Source of the DNA: Candidatus Deferrimicrobiaceae bacterium
GTDB taxonomy: Bacteria > Desulfobacterota > Deferrimicrobia > Deferrimicrobiales > Deferrimicrobiaceae
Direction of reading: 5' to 3'
DNA length: 64,000 nt
Assembly: GCA_036504035.1 (NCBI GenBank)
Contig: DASXVV010000002.1
Span: 1-64,000 of the forward strand
Positions 36,230 through 45,837 of this stretch are shown piece by piece. Both the position numbers and the translations under genes were made by a program. Position 1 is the stretch's first letter; each line of letters starts with the position of its first letter. Below the pieces are notes generated by a model, which worked only from the letters and a program-made list of their open reading frames with translations, was not told where the DNA came from and made no database searches.

Positions 36230-37129
36230 TCAGGCGGCGCGGCGAGCGACGCGGAACCGCGCGCTGCGCGCCCTGGGGTTTTCCCGGACTTCGGCCTCGC
36301 CGGGGCCGACGGGCTTCTTCGTGAGCACTTTCATCGTTGCCGAATCCCCTTTGGCGGCCTCCCGGAAGGCCACCTTGACCAGCCGGTCCTCGAGCGAATG
36401 GAAGCTGATCACCCCGACGCGCCCCCCCGGCGCCAGGTGCGCCGGAATCCTTTCGAGGAACAGCGCGATCGATTCGAGCTCCCGGTTCACGGCGATCCGG
36501 AGCGCCTGGAAGGTCCGGGTGGCCGGGTGGATATCGCGCGGCCAGCCCTTGCGCGGGATCGCGGAGGAGACCAGGCGTGCGAGCTGCCCCGTGGTCTCGA
36601 TCGGCTCCCTGCGGCGCTGCTCGACGATGCGTGCCGCGATCCGGCGGGAGAACCGCTCTTCGCCGTACTGATAGATCAGGTTCGCCAGGTCTTCTTCGCG
36701 CGTGAAGCGGACGATGTCCGCCGCGGTCGCCCCGTCGCCTTCCGGGTCCCGGCGCATGTCGAGAGGCCCGTCCTCCCGGAACGTGAAACCGCGTCCGGGA
36801 TCGTCGAGCTGGACGGACGAGATGCCGAGGTCGAGCAGCGCGCCGTCGAACGGGCGCCCCCCGGCCGCTTCCTGCAGCCGGTCGAGATCGGAGAAGTCGG
36901 CATGCACCGTGCGCACCCACGGGTACGGCGCAAGCCGGGTCGCGGCGATCCGGAGCATCGAGGGGTCGCCGTCGGCACTGACCAGCACGCCTTCGGGCCC
37001 GACCCGCTGCGCGATGGCCTCGGAATGGCCGCCCGCGCCCGCCGTGCCGTCGAGGAAGCATTCGCCCGGCGCCGGCGCCAGCAGATCCATCGTCTCCTGG
37101 AAAAGAACGGGTATGTGTCCTTCGGGCAA
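36230..37129 (-). CDS. rsmH: 16S rRNA (cytosine-1402-N4) methyltransferase RsmH
   Basis: A 299-residue SAM-dependent methyltransferase (MraW) acting on 16S rRNA C1402. It shows GHIPVLFQETMDLL at the N-terminus, the SAM motif FLDGTAGAGGHSEAI, ADGDPSMLRIA, GALLDLGISSVQLDDPGRGF, and the C-terminal VISFHSLEDRLVKVAF. The start is set at TTG 37129 to keep the conserved HIPVL element; no ATG lies upstream of it in frame before the mraZ end, and the next ATG (MDLL) would remove the element. It follows mraZ closely. Confidence 0.95.
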   Translation of the reverse strand: MPEGHIPVLFQETMDLLAPAPGECFLDGTAGAGGHSEAIAQRVGPEGVLVSADGDPSMLRIAATRLAPYPWVRTVHADFSDLDRLQEAAGGRPFDGALLDLGISSVQLDDPGRGFTFREDGPLDMRRDPEGDGATAADIVRFTREEDLANLIYQYGEERFSRRIAARIVEQRRREPIETTGQLARLVSSAIPRKGWPRDIHPATRTFQALRIAVNRELESIALFLERIPAHLAPGGRVGVISFHSLEDRLVKVAFREAAKGDSATMKVLTKKPVGPGEAEVRENPRARSARFRVARRAA

Positions 37130-37134
37130 AGGCG

Positions 37135-37590
37135 TCAGATCCCGAGGTCGCTGATCCGCTTGGCGAGATCCGCATTTTCCGGAAGCGCCTTCTCGAAGCC
37201 GCCCACTTCCTCGTTCCACCGCGCGAGCGACCAGATCTCGAAGCGCCGCCCCATCCCGGTGATCGCGATGTCTTTTTCGAGCCCGGCGTATTCGCGCAGC
37301 GTCTGCGGCACGAGGATGCGTCCCTGCTTGTCGAAGGAGACCTCGACCGCCGATCCGACGAAGAAGCGCTTGAAGCTGTTGAGCTGCGGGTCGACGCTCG
37401 AGATGTCGGCGAGCCTGCCCTCGATCGCGTCCCACTCGGGAAGCGAGAACGCGTAGAGGCACCGCTGCCACCGCGTGATCATGAGCGATTCGTGGCCTGC
37501 CTTTTGGATGAGATCGCGGAAGGGGGCGGGCACGTTGACCCTGCCCTTGGGATCGATGGTATATTCGAAGAGGCCACGGAAGAACGACAT
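37135..37590 (-). CDS. mraZ: Transcriptional regulator MraZ
   Basis: A 151-residue protein with two tandem AbrB-like MraZ domains: FFRGLFEYTIDPKGRVNVPAPFRD and the second DKQGRILVPQTLREYAGL. MraZ forms a ring and represses its own dcw promoter by binding direct repeats. Three such repeats lie just upstream (37602-37627). It is the first gene of the division and cell-wall cluster. Confidence 0.95.
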   Translation of the reverse strand: MSFFRGLFEYTIDPKGRVNVPAPFRDLIQKAGHESLMITRWQRCLYAFSLPEWDAIEGRLADISSVDPQLNSFKRFFVGSAVEVSFDKQGRILVPQTLREYAGLEKDIAITGMGRRFEIWSLARWNEEVGGFEKALPENADLAKRISDLGI

Positions 37591-37601
37591 TGGGGCTAGT
37601 T

Positions 37602-37627
37602 ACCCACCTTTCCCCACAATTACCCAC
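37602..37627 (-). promoter_or_regulatory. MraZ operator: three phased TGGG boxes
   Basis: On the minus strand TGGG occurs three times at exactly ten-base intervals (CCCA on the plus strand at 37603-37606, 37613-37616, 37623-37626), reading TGGGT, TGGGG, TGGGT, each separated by five bases. This is the TGGGN-N5 repeat array described for MraZ binding in E. coli. It starts about ten bases after the predicted -10 element, covering the transcription start, and ends about 12 bases before the mraZ ATG. Confidence 0.82.
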
Positions 37628-37636
37628 TGGGAGACC

Positions 37637-37664
37637 ATTTTAATCTCGTGGGGAAGGGTGTCAA
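37637..37664 (-). promoter_or_regulatory. Sigma-70 promoter of the dcw cluster
   Basis: On the minus strand, consensus TTGACA (37664-37659), a 16-base spacer, and TAAAAT (37642-37637). The predicted start lies at about 37630, so the MraZ boxes fall over and just after +1. All cluster genes downstream are closely packed, so this may drive mraZ through ftsZ. Confidence 0.78.
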
Positions 37665-37741
37665 GCGTTTTTACGGAAAGGCGCAACCCGTGGGCGGATC
37701 GCCGAAAACCTTCGGTTTTTCGCAAGGAAGCATCAAACAGG

Positions 37742-37800
37742 AATAAAAAACGCGAAAAGGGTTCCACAGCGGAACGTATCCCGTTGCGGAACCCTTTTCG
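37742..37800 (-). terminator. Rho-independent terminator of rnpB
   Basis: On the minus strand CGAAAAGGGTTCC (37800-37788) pairs with GGAACCCTTTTCG (37765-37753), 13 bp, with a 22-base partly paired apical region. CG and a T6 run (37750-37745) follow. It sits nine bases after the rnpB P1 helix and insulates it from the dcw promoter. Confidence 0.85.
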
Positions 37801-37808
37801 TCATGTGT

Positions 37809-38204
37809 CCGAGGAGGCCATAAGCCGGGTTCTGTCCGCGGCAACGAAGCCGCGTGGCGGCCATTTCTCTAGGACGCGCGTTACCGCGCGTCTCAAGCGG
37901 CCTGACCCGGGGACTTCGGACGGGCCGCCCTCCCCCCGCCCGAAAAACCGGCGGGATCGCCCCCCTATTTGGCCTTGCTCCAGGTGTGGTTTGCCGTGCC
38001 GGACCGGTTACCCGGGCCGCGGTGAGCTCTTACCTCGCCGTTTCACCCTTACCCTGCCTGACGGCAGGGCGGTCTGTTTTCTGTGGCACTGTCCTCGGGG
38101 TCGCCCCCACCGGGCGTTACCCGGCACCCTGCCCTGCGGAGCCCGGACTTTCCTCCCGTCCCGCGAAATGAACCGCGGAACCGGCGGCCGCCCGGCCTCC
38201 TCGG
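37809..38204 (-). ncRNA. rnpB: RNase P RNA, bacterial type A
   Basis: The catalytic RNA that matures tRNA 5' ends. The minus strand has the conserved 5' core GAGGAAAGTCCGGGCTCC (about 38155-38138) and the 3' core ACAGAACCCGGCTTATGG. The ends are set by a perfect P1 helix, CCGAGGAGGCC at 38204-38194 with GGCCTCCTCGG at 37819-37809, giving ~396 nt, normal for type A. It starts 20 bases after the rnhA stop on the same strand and ends in a strong terminator. No promoter of its own was identified with confidence. Confidence 0.95.
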
Positions 38205-38224
38205 AACCCTTCGGCCGCTGTCGT

Positions 38225-38644
38225 TCAGCGGCCTCGATCGTATTCGTCGATCGCCTTGTTGGCCAACCGGTCGGCGTCCCGGTTCTCCTCGCGCGGGACG
38301 TGCGTCACGCGGGCCGACGGAAAGCTTCGGAGGCGGCGGCTCGCGTCGAGGAACAGGGGGCGCAGCCCCTCCGACTTCACCTTGTATTGTCCGTTGATCT
38401 GCTTGACAAGCAGCTCGGAGTCGGCGAGGACGGTGACGGAGGCCGCCCCCAGCTTTTCGGCCTCGTCGAGCCCCAATAGAAGCGCCTTGTATTCGGCGAC
38501 GTTGTTGGTGGTTTCGCCGATATAGGCGTAGAACTCGCGGGGGGCGTTCTCGCCGTCGACCCGCATGAACACGCCGATCCCCGAGGGGCCGGGGTTCCCG
38601 CGACAGGCGCCGTCGGTCCGGATAGTCAGCCGCTTCCCGCTCAT
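38225..38644 (-). CDS. rnhA: Ribonuclease HI
   Basis: A 139-residue RNase H that cuts RNA in RNA-DNA hybrids. The catalytic acids are visible in RTDGACRGNPGPSG (Asp), NNVAEYKALLLGL (Glu), LADSELLVKQINGQYK (Asp) and the C-terminal REENRDADRLANKA (Asp). It lacks an extra hybrid-binding domain. The start is ATG 38644, overlapping the stop of the zinc-ribbon gene (ATGA), so the two are coupled. Confidence 0.93.
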   Translation of the reverse strand: MSGKRLTIRTDGACRGNPGPSGIGVFMRVDGENAPREFYAYIGETTNNVAEYKALLLGLDEAEKLGAASVTVLADSELLVKQINGQYKVKSEGLRPLFLDASRRLRSFPSARVTHVPREENRDADRLANKAIDEYDRGR

Positions 38645-39366
38645 CCGGCTTCGGACCCTTCGCACTCTTCGGAGTAGTACAGCAGCCGGTTGCAGTTCGG
38701 GCAGACGTAGAGCTTGTCGCCGCGCTGCAGCATGTTGTAGAGCTGGGGCGACAGGTTCATGTGGCACCCGCTGCAAGCGCATTGCTGGGCGGAGGCGATC
38801 GCCACTCCCGAGCGCCGCTCGAAGATCAGCTCGAAGCGCCGCAAAAGGGACTTATCGAGCGAAGCGCCCTTCCGCTGCCTGTCGGCGTTGATCGCGGCGA
38901 TCTCGCGATCGTACGAGGCCATCCGCGCATCGATGTCGACCATCTGCTCGTGGTAGCGCCCGCTGACCTCGTCGAGTTCGGCCTTGCACTCGTTCATGCG
39001 CTTCTCGGCCTCTTCGTGGCGAGCCATCAGCGCGAGAAGCGCCTCTTCCCGTTCGGTGTTGAGCCGCTTGGTCTGCTCGATCTCCTTGAGCATCGCATAG
39101 TATTCCTTGTTGGTCTTGATGCCCATGAGCTTGGCCTTGGCCTTCTCGACCTTGTCGCTCTCTTCCTCGATCTCGCGCTCCAGGTCGCGCCGCTGCTGCC
39201 GGACGCCCTCGAACTCCTGGCGGGCCGCCAGGAAGGCGGCCTCGCGTTCCTCGAATAGTCCCTTGAGGTCGGCCACTTCGAGCGGCACCCTGCGCTTTTG
39301 CTCCTCGACCGTGCGGGCGCGCGTCATGATCTCCTGCAGATCCAGCAGAATCTTTACCTGCTCCAT
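38641..39366 (-). CDS. Coiled-coil zinc-ribbon protein (CT398-like)
   Basis: A 241-residue cytosolic protein with a long antiparallel coiled coil (~1-190, heptads rich in Glu/Arg/Lys, including the turn GIKTNKEYYAML) and a C-terminal C4 zinc ribbon (CACSGCHMNL ... YVCPNCNRLLYY). This is the architecture of the CT398/DUF164-type zinc-ribbon family, whose function is not settled. Links to sigma-54 and flagella are reported in Chlamydia. It starts at ATG 39366 sharing a base with the Nif3-like stop (TGATG). Confidence 0.85.
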   Translation of the reverse strand: MEQVKILLDLQEIMTRARTVEEQKRRVPLEVADLKGLFEEREAAFLAARQEFEGVRQQRRDLEREIEEESDKVEKAKAKLMGIKTNKEYYAMLKEIEQTKRLNTEREEALLALMARHEEAEKRMNECKAELDEVSGRYHEQMVDIDARMASYDREIAAINADRQRKGASLDKSLLRRFELIFERRSGVAIASAQQCACSGCHMNLSPQLYNMLQRGDKLYVCPNCNRLLYYSEECEGSEAG

Positions 39367-40523
39367 CAACTTTTTTCCCCTCCCGATATCTCCCCCGGCC
39401 GCCATGGCCGCAGGGGCTCCTTCTCGATGAAAATGCGAACGAGTGCGGATGCGCCGAACGTTTCCGTGATCACCCGCTTGAATTCCGGCAAGATCCATTT
39501 CTCAGCGGCGCCGTGTCCGACGTCGGCAACCGTGATCCCGGCGGCCATCGCCTCTTGCGCCTGGTGGAACTTCACGTCTCCGGTCACGAACAGGTCGGCG
39601 CCTGCATCGACCGCGGCCCGGATGAAATCGGCCCCGCTCCCCCCCAGTACCGCGATGCGGCGCACGGTTCGTCGCAGCGGACCCGCGACCCGGAGCCCGC
39701 CGTTGCAGCGCAGCCGGTGGGCGATCGCATCGAGGACGGCGGCGGCCGGCGCAGCGGCCGGCAGCAACCCTATCGCGCCGTACCCTCCGCCGAGCGCGCC
39801 ACCCCTGAGCGGGTAGACGTCGATCGCCGGCTCTTCGTAGGGATGCGCGCCGCGGAGCGCCTGGAGGACGCGGGGCAGGTCGGCCCCGGCGACGACCGTC
39901 TCGATCCGGAGTTCGGCCACGGCATTCCGGCTTCCCGCCGTGCCGGCAAAAGGCGACGCGGCGCGCGGTGCGGTGAACGTCCCGGTCCCCCCGGACTCGA
40001 ACGTGCAATCGGAATAGTCGCCGATGCGGCCCGCGCCGGCGCCGGAAAGCGCGACCCGGATCGAATCGGCATTGTCTTCGGGTACGAAGACGACGACCTT
40101 GCAGGCATTGCCCGATGGATCGTCGGGGACGAGCGGTTCGATCCCCTGAAGCCCCAGGCGCCGGGCGATCGCCCATGACACGCCGAACGGCGCCGCATCG
40201 GCGTTGGTGTGGGCGCTGATGACCGCCGCCCCCACCCGGGCCAGCCGGAAGGCGGCGGCGGAGGCGGGGCGATCGGGCCGAATCGATTTGAGCGGGGAGA
40301 AGATCAGCGGGTGATGTGTGACAAGCAGGTCGGACTTGGTGCGGATCAGGCGATCGACGGCCGCGGGGCTTGGGTCGAGCGCGACGAGGATGCGGTCGGC
40401 GCGCTGACCCGGATCTCCCAGCTGGATCCCCACGTTGTCCCATTCGGCACAGTGGGCGAAGGGGTAGGCCGCGTTGAGCGCCTCGAAGACGCCCCGGACG
40501 GTTGGAATCGCTCCGCTTTTCAC
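39366..40523 (-). CDS. Nif3-like dinuclear metal-centre hydrolase family protein
   Basis: A 385-residue protein of the Nif3/YbgI/DUF34 family. Metal ligands are recognisable in LLVTHHPLIFSPLKSI, AHTNADAAPFGV, and the C-terminal FVTGDVKFHQAQEAMAAG and DVGHGAAEKW. An inserted middle domain (~145-250) with ALRGAHPYEEPAIDVYPL is the PII-like/CutA-like insertion of the long form. Suggested activity is GTP cyclohydrolase-I-like hydrolysis, unproven. The start is placed at GTG 40523, after the tRNA terminator; an upstream ATG at 40598 would run through that hairpin. Confidence 0.87.
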   Translation of the reverse strand: MKSGAIPTVRGVFEALNAAYPFAHCAEWDNVGIQLGDPGQRADRILVALDPSPAAVDRLIRTKSDLLVTHHPLIFSPLKSIRPDRPASAAAFRLARVGAAVISAHTNADAAPFGVSWAIARRLGLQGIEPLVPDDPSGNACKVVVFVPEDNADSIRVALSGAGAGRIGDYSDCTFESGGTGTFTAPRAASPFAGTAGSRNAVAELRIETVVAGADLPRVLQALRGAHPYEEPAIDVYPLRGGALGGGYGAIGLLPAAAPAAAVLDAIAHRLRCNGGLRVAGPLRRTVRRIAVLGGSGADFIRAAVDAGADLFVTGDVKFHQAQEAMAAGITVADVGHGAAEKWILPEFKRVITETFGASALVRIFIEKEPLRPWRPGEISGGEKS

Positions 40524-40542
40524 CGGGGCCCCGGGTCCCAAA

Positions 40543-40574
40543 CGAAAAATGCACCGGGAACCGGTGCATTTTCG
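40543..40574 (-). terminator. Rho-independent terminator after the tRNA
   Basis: AAAATGCACCGG pairs with CCGGTGCATTTT (12 bp, 40546-40557 with 40561-40572) around a three-base loop; on the minus strand the stem is followed by TCGTTT. It lies about 50 bases after the tRNA 3' end and 20 bases before the Nif3-like start. Confidence 0.75.
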
Positions 40575-40624
40575 AAAGACATTCTGGGGGACGCGCATTT
40601 CATATGATTCGCTACCATCGTTAT

Positions 40625-40701
40625 TGGTGGGCCCACCTGGGCTCGAACCAGGGACCAGCCGGTTATGAGCCGGCAGCTCTGACCAACTGAGCTATGGGCC
40701 C
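40625..40701 (-). tRNA. tRNA with CAU anticodon, probably tRNA-Ile2
   Basis: A 77-nt cloverleaf with encoded CCA. The acceptor is GGGCCCA pairing with TGGGCCC, the D arm GCTCAGTTGGTCAGAGC, the anticodon loop CTCATAA, the T arm with GGTTCGAGCC. CAU could be elongator Met or the lysidine-modified Ile (AUA) species. C4-G69 and C5-G68 pairs favour Ile2 as a TilS substrate over Met, but a tRNA classifier is needed. It lies between rpoD and the Nif3-like gene, with a terminator downstream. Confidence 0.93.
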
Positions 40702-40755
40702 GCGTGAAACCAAAGGAACATTCTAGCATCATCGGGACGTGAGGGCTATGGGCAC

Positions 40756-42546
<1,791 letters not shown>

Positions 42547-42552
42547 CCCGAC

Positions 42553-44382
42553 TCACCTCGTCAGATCGATTCGTTTCCGTTTCAGATATTCGAGTTCCTT
42601 GCCTGCGGCGAATTGGCCCCCGGATGCAGCCTGTGCCGCCACCCGATCGCCCGTCGTCTCGGCCTCGCGGATGACCCCGCCCAGACGTTCGATCTCCCGC
42701 TCCCGCTCCCGGATGCGTAACGCCAGCGCGGTCTCGGGATATTCGCTGCGCGCCTTTTCGGGCGCCAACGCCCCTCCGGCAAGCGCCGCCGCGATACGCC
42801 GACGGACCGCGTCGGGCACCGTCTCGTCGTCGAGCAGCCCGCTCAGCGTGGGCGATTCGGCGCTTTCAGCCCGCCCGGCCAACATCGTCAGCAACTGCCG
42901 GACATCCTCGTCGGAAACCAGCGCCGGAAGGCCGTCGGCCGTCACTTCCCGGATCAGCCCCGGGTCGCCTGCCAGCAGGCGGAGCAGCATGTCTTCGCAC
43001 CGATCGACGGGCGGCAAGGTCTTTCCCGCCTCGTCCCGGGCGCCCCCCATGGTTATCGGATGCGCGGACTGCGCCGCCGATTCGTGGCGTACCGCCCCCG
43101 CGGCGACCCGATCGAGGTGCGCCGTCACGTCGTCCTCGGGCAGCCCGGTCGCCGCAGCCAGCCGCCTGACGTAGAGGCGCCGCTCGGCCTCGTCGACCAC
43201 CCAGGCGATGTAGGGCCCCACCCGCCGCAGGTAGGCGAGCTTGCCGCGGATCTCGCCCAGGTCGTACCGGGAGGCGATCCGCGCCTCGATGTGCTGGAGG
43301 AGCGGGATCGCTTCGGCGACCTTTTTCGCCAGGTCGGGCGCCGGAAGCGCCCGGGCCCAGTCGTCGGGATCCTGCCCCTTGGGCGGAAACAGCACCAGAG
43401 GGCTGATCCCCGCCTCATAAAGCGGCGCGCCCGCCTTGCCCGCGGCCCGCTCGCCGGCAAGATCGCCGTCGAAGAACAGGACGACTTCTTCGGCCAGCCG
43501 CTTGAGCATCCGGGCGTGCTGCTCGGTCAGCGCGGTGCCGCACGTCGCCACGACATTGCGGACCCCCTTCTGCCAGAGCGAGATGAGGTCGAGATATCCC
43601 TCGACCACCAGCACCCGCCCTTCGGACCGGATCGGGCGCAGCGCCTGGAAGAGCCCGTAGAGGACCGCGCTCTTCTTGTAGAGCGGCGACTCGGGCGAAT
43701 TGAGGTACTTGGGCTGGGCGTCGCCCATGGCGCGCCCGCCGAAGCCGCAGACCCGGCCCCGCGCATCGGTGATGGGAAAGAGCAGCCTGCCGCGGAACCG
43801 TTCCCGGAATCCGCCCCCCTCCTTCGCCAGGAGGAGTCCCGCCTTCTCGGCCTGGGCAAGGTCGATCCCCTCGGCGCCCAGTGCCCGGAGCAGGTCGTTC
43901 CCGCCCCCGCCGTATCCGAGGAAAAACTCCTGTTCGGCTTCGGCTTCCACGCCGCGCCTTCGAACGAGCTCCCGCGCCCCCTCAGCGACCGGCGACTTGC
44001 GCAGGAGGTCGCGGTAGAAATCGGCCGCGAACCGGAGCACCCGGTGAAGATCCTCGCCCGGCTGCCGGGCCCCGCTTCCCTGCTCGTATTTCAGCGTGAT
44101 GCCGTACCGGTCGGCCAGCTCCTCGACCGCCTCGGGGAAGCCGAGGTTGCGCGCCTTCATCAGGAAATGAAAGACCGACCCGCCCTCGCCGCAGCCGAAG
44201 CAGTGGAAGATCTGTCTGGAGGGATGAACGTGGAATGATGGCGTCTTCTCCCGGTGGAACGGGCAAAGCCCCCGATATCCGGAACCGCTTCGCGACAGCG
44301 GCACGGTCTCGGAGATCACCTCGACGATGTCGGCCCTGTCCCGTATCTCCCGGATCGAACTTTCGGATATCCGGCCTCCCAA
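42553..44382 (-). CDS. dnaG: DNA primase
   Basis: A 609-residue replicative primase. It has a CHC2 zinc finger (CPFHREKTPSFHVHPSRQIFHCFGCGEGG: three Cys, one His), an RNA polymerase core with EEFFLGYG and FRGRLLFPITDARGRVCGFGGRAMGDAQPKYLNSPE, and TOPRIM acids in VVEGYLDLISLW and LFFDGDLAG. The C-terminal helicase-binding region is less conserved. The start is taken as TTG 44382 (GGGGGG just upstream), giving the usual opening GGRISESSIREIRDRADIVEVI. Longer starts lie inside the terminator that follows yqeY. Confidence 0.96.
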   Translation of the reverse strand: MGGRISESSIREIRDRADIVEVISETVPLSRSGSGYRGLCPFHREKTPSFHVHPSRQIFHCFGCGEGGSVFHFLMKARNLGFPEAVEELADRYGITLKYEQGSGARQPGEDLHRVLRFAADFYRDLLRKSPVAEGARELVRRRGVEAEAEQEFFLGYGGGGNDLLRALGAEGIDLAQAEKAGLLLAKEGGGFRERFRGRLLFPITDARGRVCGFGGRAMGDAQPKYLNSPESPLYKKSAVLYGLFQALRPIRSEGRVLVVEGYLDLISLWQKGVRNVVATCGTALTEQHARMLKRLAEEVVLFFDGDLAGERAAGKAGAPLYEAGISPLVLFPPKGQDPDDWARALPAPDLAKKVAEAIPLLQHIEARIASRYDLGEIRGKLAYLRRVGPYIAWVVDEAERRLYVRRLAAATGLPEDDVTAHLDRVAAGAVRHESAAQSAHPITMGGARDEAGKTLPPVDRCEDMLLRLLAGDPGLIREVTADGLPALVSDEDVRQLLTMLAGRAESAESPTLSGLLDDETVPDAVRRRIAAALAGGALAPEKARSEYPETALALRIREREREIERLGGVIREAETTGDRVAAQAASGGQFAAGKELEYLKRKRIDLTR

Positions 44383-44415
44383 ATGCCCCCCGGTAGCTGC
44401 CGGCCGTGGAAAGAC

Positions 44416-44447
44416 AAAAAAATCTCCGGTGACGGCCGTCACCGGAG
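44416..44447 (-). terminator. Terminator between yqeY and dnaG
   Basis: A perfect 24-bp palindrome, CTCCGGTGACGG and its complement (44424-44447), followed on the minus strand by T after A and then T7 (44422-44416). It sits 23 bases past the yqeY stop, inside the rpsU-yqeY-dnaG-rpoD cluster, and probably attenuates expression of dnaG-rpoD relative to rpsU. E. coli has an analogous terminator between rpsU and dnaG. Confidence 0.85.
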
Positions 44448-44470
44448 ACGCCATGGACGCCCCCCCGGAA

Positions 44471-44917
44471 CTACCCCGCCAGGACGCGGCGAACGATCTC
44501 GTTGACCAGCTTGCCGTCGGCACGACCGGCGATCTTCGGCATGAGCGCCTTCATCACGCGCCCCATGTCGGCCGCACCCTTCGCCCCCTCGGCGGAAACC
44601 GTCTCGCGCACGATCGACTCGACTTCGGCCTCGGAAATCCCCTGCGGCAGGTAGACTTCGAGCACCCGGATCTCGGCGCCTTCCTTTTCGACCAGGTCGG
44701 GGCGATTGCCCTTGGTGAACATCTCGATCGACTCGCGGCGGCGCTTGACCATGGAGGCGAGCATCTTGATCACGGATTCGTCGGAAAGCGGTTCGTGCGT
44801 CTCGATCTCGCGGTACTTGATCTCGGACAGCGCCATCCGCAAAGCAGAAAGGGCCAAGGAGTCGCGCTCCTTGGCCGCCTTCTGCATATCTTGCCGCAAA
44901 CGTTCGTGAAGAGACAT
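44471..44917 (-). CDS. yqeY: GatB/YqeY domain protein
   Basis: A 148-residue protein equivalent to the tRNA-binding tail domain of GatB (YqeY family). It shows ALRMALSEIKYREIE, MVKRRRESIEMFTKGNRPDLVEKE, EIRVLEVYLPQGISEAEVE and MGRVMKALMPKIAGRADGKLVNEIVRRVL, the last being the hallmark C-terminal helix pair. The free-standing protein's role is unsettled but is linked to tRNA-dependent amidation or translation. It is five bases after rpsU. Confidence 0.93.
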   Translation of the reverse strand: MSLHERLRQDMQKAAKERDSLALSALRMALSEIKYREIETHEPLSDESVIKMLASMVKRRRESIEMFTKGNRPDLVEKEGAEIRVLEVYLPQGISEAEVESIVRETVSAEGAKGAADMGRVMKALMPKIAGRADGKLVNEIVRRVLAG

Positions 44918-44922
44918 CTGCG

Positions 44923-45120
44923 CTACCTGCTCATCTTCTTCATTTTCTTCAAAGCGCGCTTCCTGGCCGCCAGCGCTTTCTTCTTGCGCTTGACGCTGGG
45001 CTTTTCGTAATGTTCACGCTTGCGGATCTCCGACAGGATCCCGGCCTTCTCGCACTGTTTCTTGAAACGCTTGAGAACGCTTTCGAAGGGCTCCTCTTCC
45101 TTGACTCGGACGCCCGGCAT
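44923..45120 (-). CDS. rpsU: Small ribosomal subunit protein bS21
   Basis: A 65-residue basic protein, [20 protein letters not shown] and a Lys/Arg-rich tail ([19 protein letters not shown]). ATG 45120 is used because GGGG lies eight to ten bases upstream; the frame is open for 11 more codons. It heads the rpsU-yqeY-dnaG-rpoD macromolecular-synthesis cluster with its own promoter. Confidence 0.96.
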   Translation of the reverse strand: MPGVRVKEEEPFESVLKRFKKQCEKAGILSEIRKREHYEKPSVKRKKKALAARKRALKKMKKMSR

Positions 45121-45167
45121 ATAAAAATCACCCCTTCCATCACCAACTGACAACCGTAAAACGCCTT

Positions 45168-45195
45168 ATTGTACGCCGTTGAACGATAAAGTCAA
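45168..45195 (-). promoter_or_regulatory. Sigma-70 promoter of rpsU
   Basis: On the minus strand TTGACT (45195-45190), 16 bases, TACAAT (45173-45168); predicted start near 45161, leaving a ~40-base leader before the rpsU ATG. It lies just past the 3' end of ppnP. Confidence 0.75.
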
Positions 45196-45199
45196 TCGG

Positions 45200-45481
45200 T
45201 CAGCGATACCTGCAGAGGTAGGCGACGGGGGCCCCGGCCCGGACCTCGAAGGTGACGCCGGGAGGCACGGTGAAGGACCGGCCGGCGGCGGCCGTCGCCC
45301 AGTCGGCGCCCGGAAGGCGATAGTCGAGCGAGCCCGTCACCACCGACATCACCTCTTCGGTGGAGGTGCCGAAGGCGTAGTTCCCCGGGTCGATCACCCC
45401 GACGGTGGCCTTGCCCGCGACATCCTCGAACCCGAGGCTCTGGACGCCGCCCTCGAAATAGACGCTGTGCTTCATCGACAC
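45200..45481 (-). CDS. ppnP: Pyrimidine/purine nucleoside phosphorylase (PpnP/YaiE)
   Basis: A 93-residue single-domain cupin of the PpnP (DUF1255/UPF0345) family: KHSVYFEGGVQSLGFED, GVIDPGNYAFGTSTEEVMSVVTG, and AGRSFTVPPGVTFEVRAGAPVAYLCRY. The E. coli homologue cleaves several nucleosides with phosphate. It is the last gene of the long rho-to-his transcript, six bases after the HIT gene. Confidence 0.92.
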   Translation of the reverse strand: MSMKHSVYFEGGVQSLGFEDVAGKATVGVIDPGNYAFGTSTEEVMSVVTGSLDYRLPGADWATAAAGRSFTVPPGVTFEVRAGAPVAYLCRYR

Positions 45482-45487
45482 GGCCTT

Positions 45488-45835
45488 TCAGCCCATCTTC
45501 GCTTCGAGCTGACGGCCGCCGATCAGGTGGAGGTGGAGGTGCTGGACGGTCTGGCCTCCCTGCTCGCCGTTGTTGATGACGATGCGATAGCCGGACTCGC
45601 CCACGCCCAGGTCGTCGGCAAGCTTCGCGGCGACGCGCAGCGCCTTCCCGAGCAGCTGCTCGTCCCCCTTGCCCATGTCGTTGAGGTTGTCCATGTGCTC
45701 CTTCGGGACGATCAGGACGTGGACCGGCGCGACGGGATGAAGGTCATGGAACGCCACGATGTCGTGGTCTTCATGCACCGTCTTCGATGGAACTTTCTTC
45801 TGGGCAATCTTGCAGAAAAGGCAATCGTCGCTCAT
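45488..45835 (-). CDS. HIT family hydrolase (HinT-like)
   Basis: A 115-residue histidine-triad protein with the N-terminal zinc Cys pair CLFCKIA, the core ALIVPKEH-like HVLIVPKEHMDNLND, and the catalytic triad QHLHLHLIGG. HinT-type enzymes hydrolyse adenosine phosphoramidates and aminoacyl-AMP. ATG 45835 has GGAGG six bases upstream, and the SD overlaps the hisI stop. Coupling to hisI is common in bacteria. Confidence 0.94.
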   Translation of the reverse strand: MSDDCLFCKIAQKKVPSKTVHEDHDIVAFHDLHPVAPVHVLIVPKEHMDNLNDMGKGDEQLLGKALRVAAKLADDLGVGESGYRIVINNGEQGGQTVQHLHLHLIGGRQLEAKMG

Positions 45836-45837
45836 GA

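Noticed and set aside
36230-37627. Extended rsmH frame reaching back through mraZ
   Set aside because: The upstream part is a shadow of mraZ in another frame; conserved RsmH sequence begins only at about 37129.
40627-40755. Second copy of a tRNA 5' end (GCCCATAGC near the rpoD stop)
   Set aside because: Only nine bases are shared and the rest of the tRNA is missing; it overlaps the rpoD 3' region by chance.
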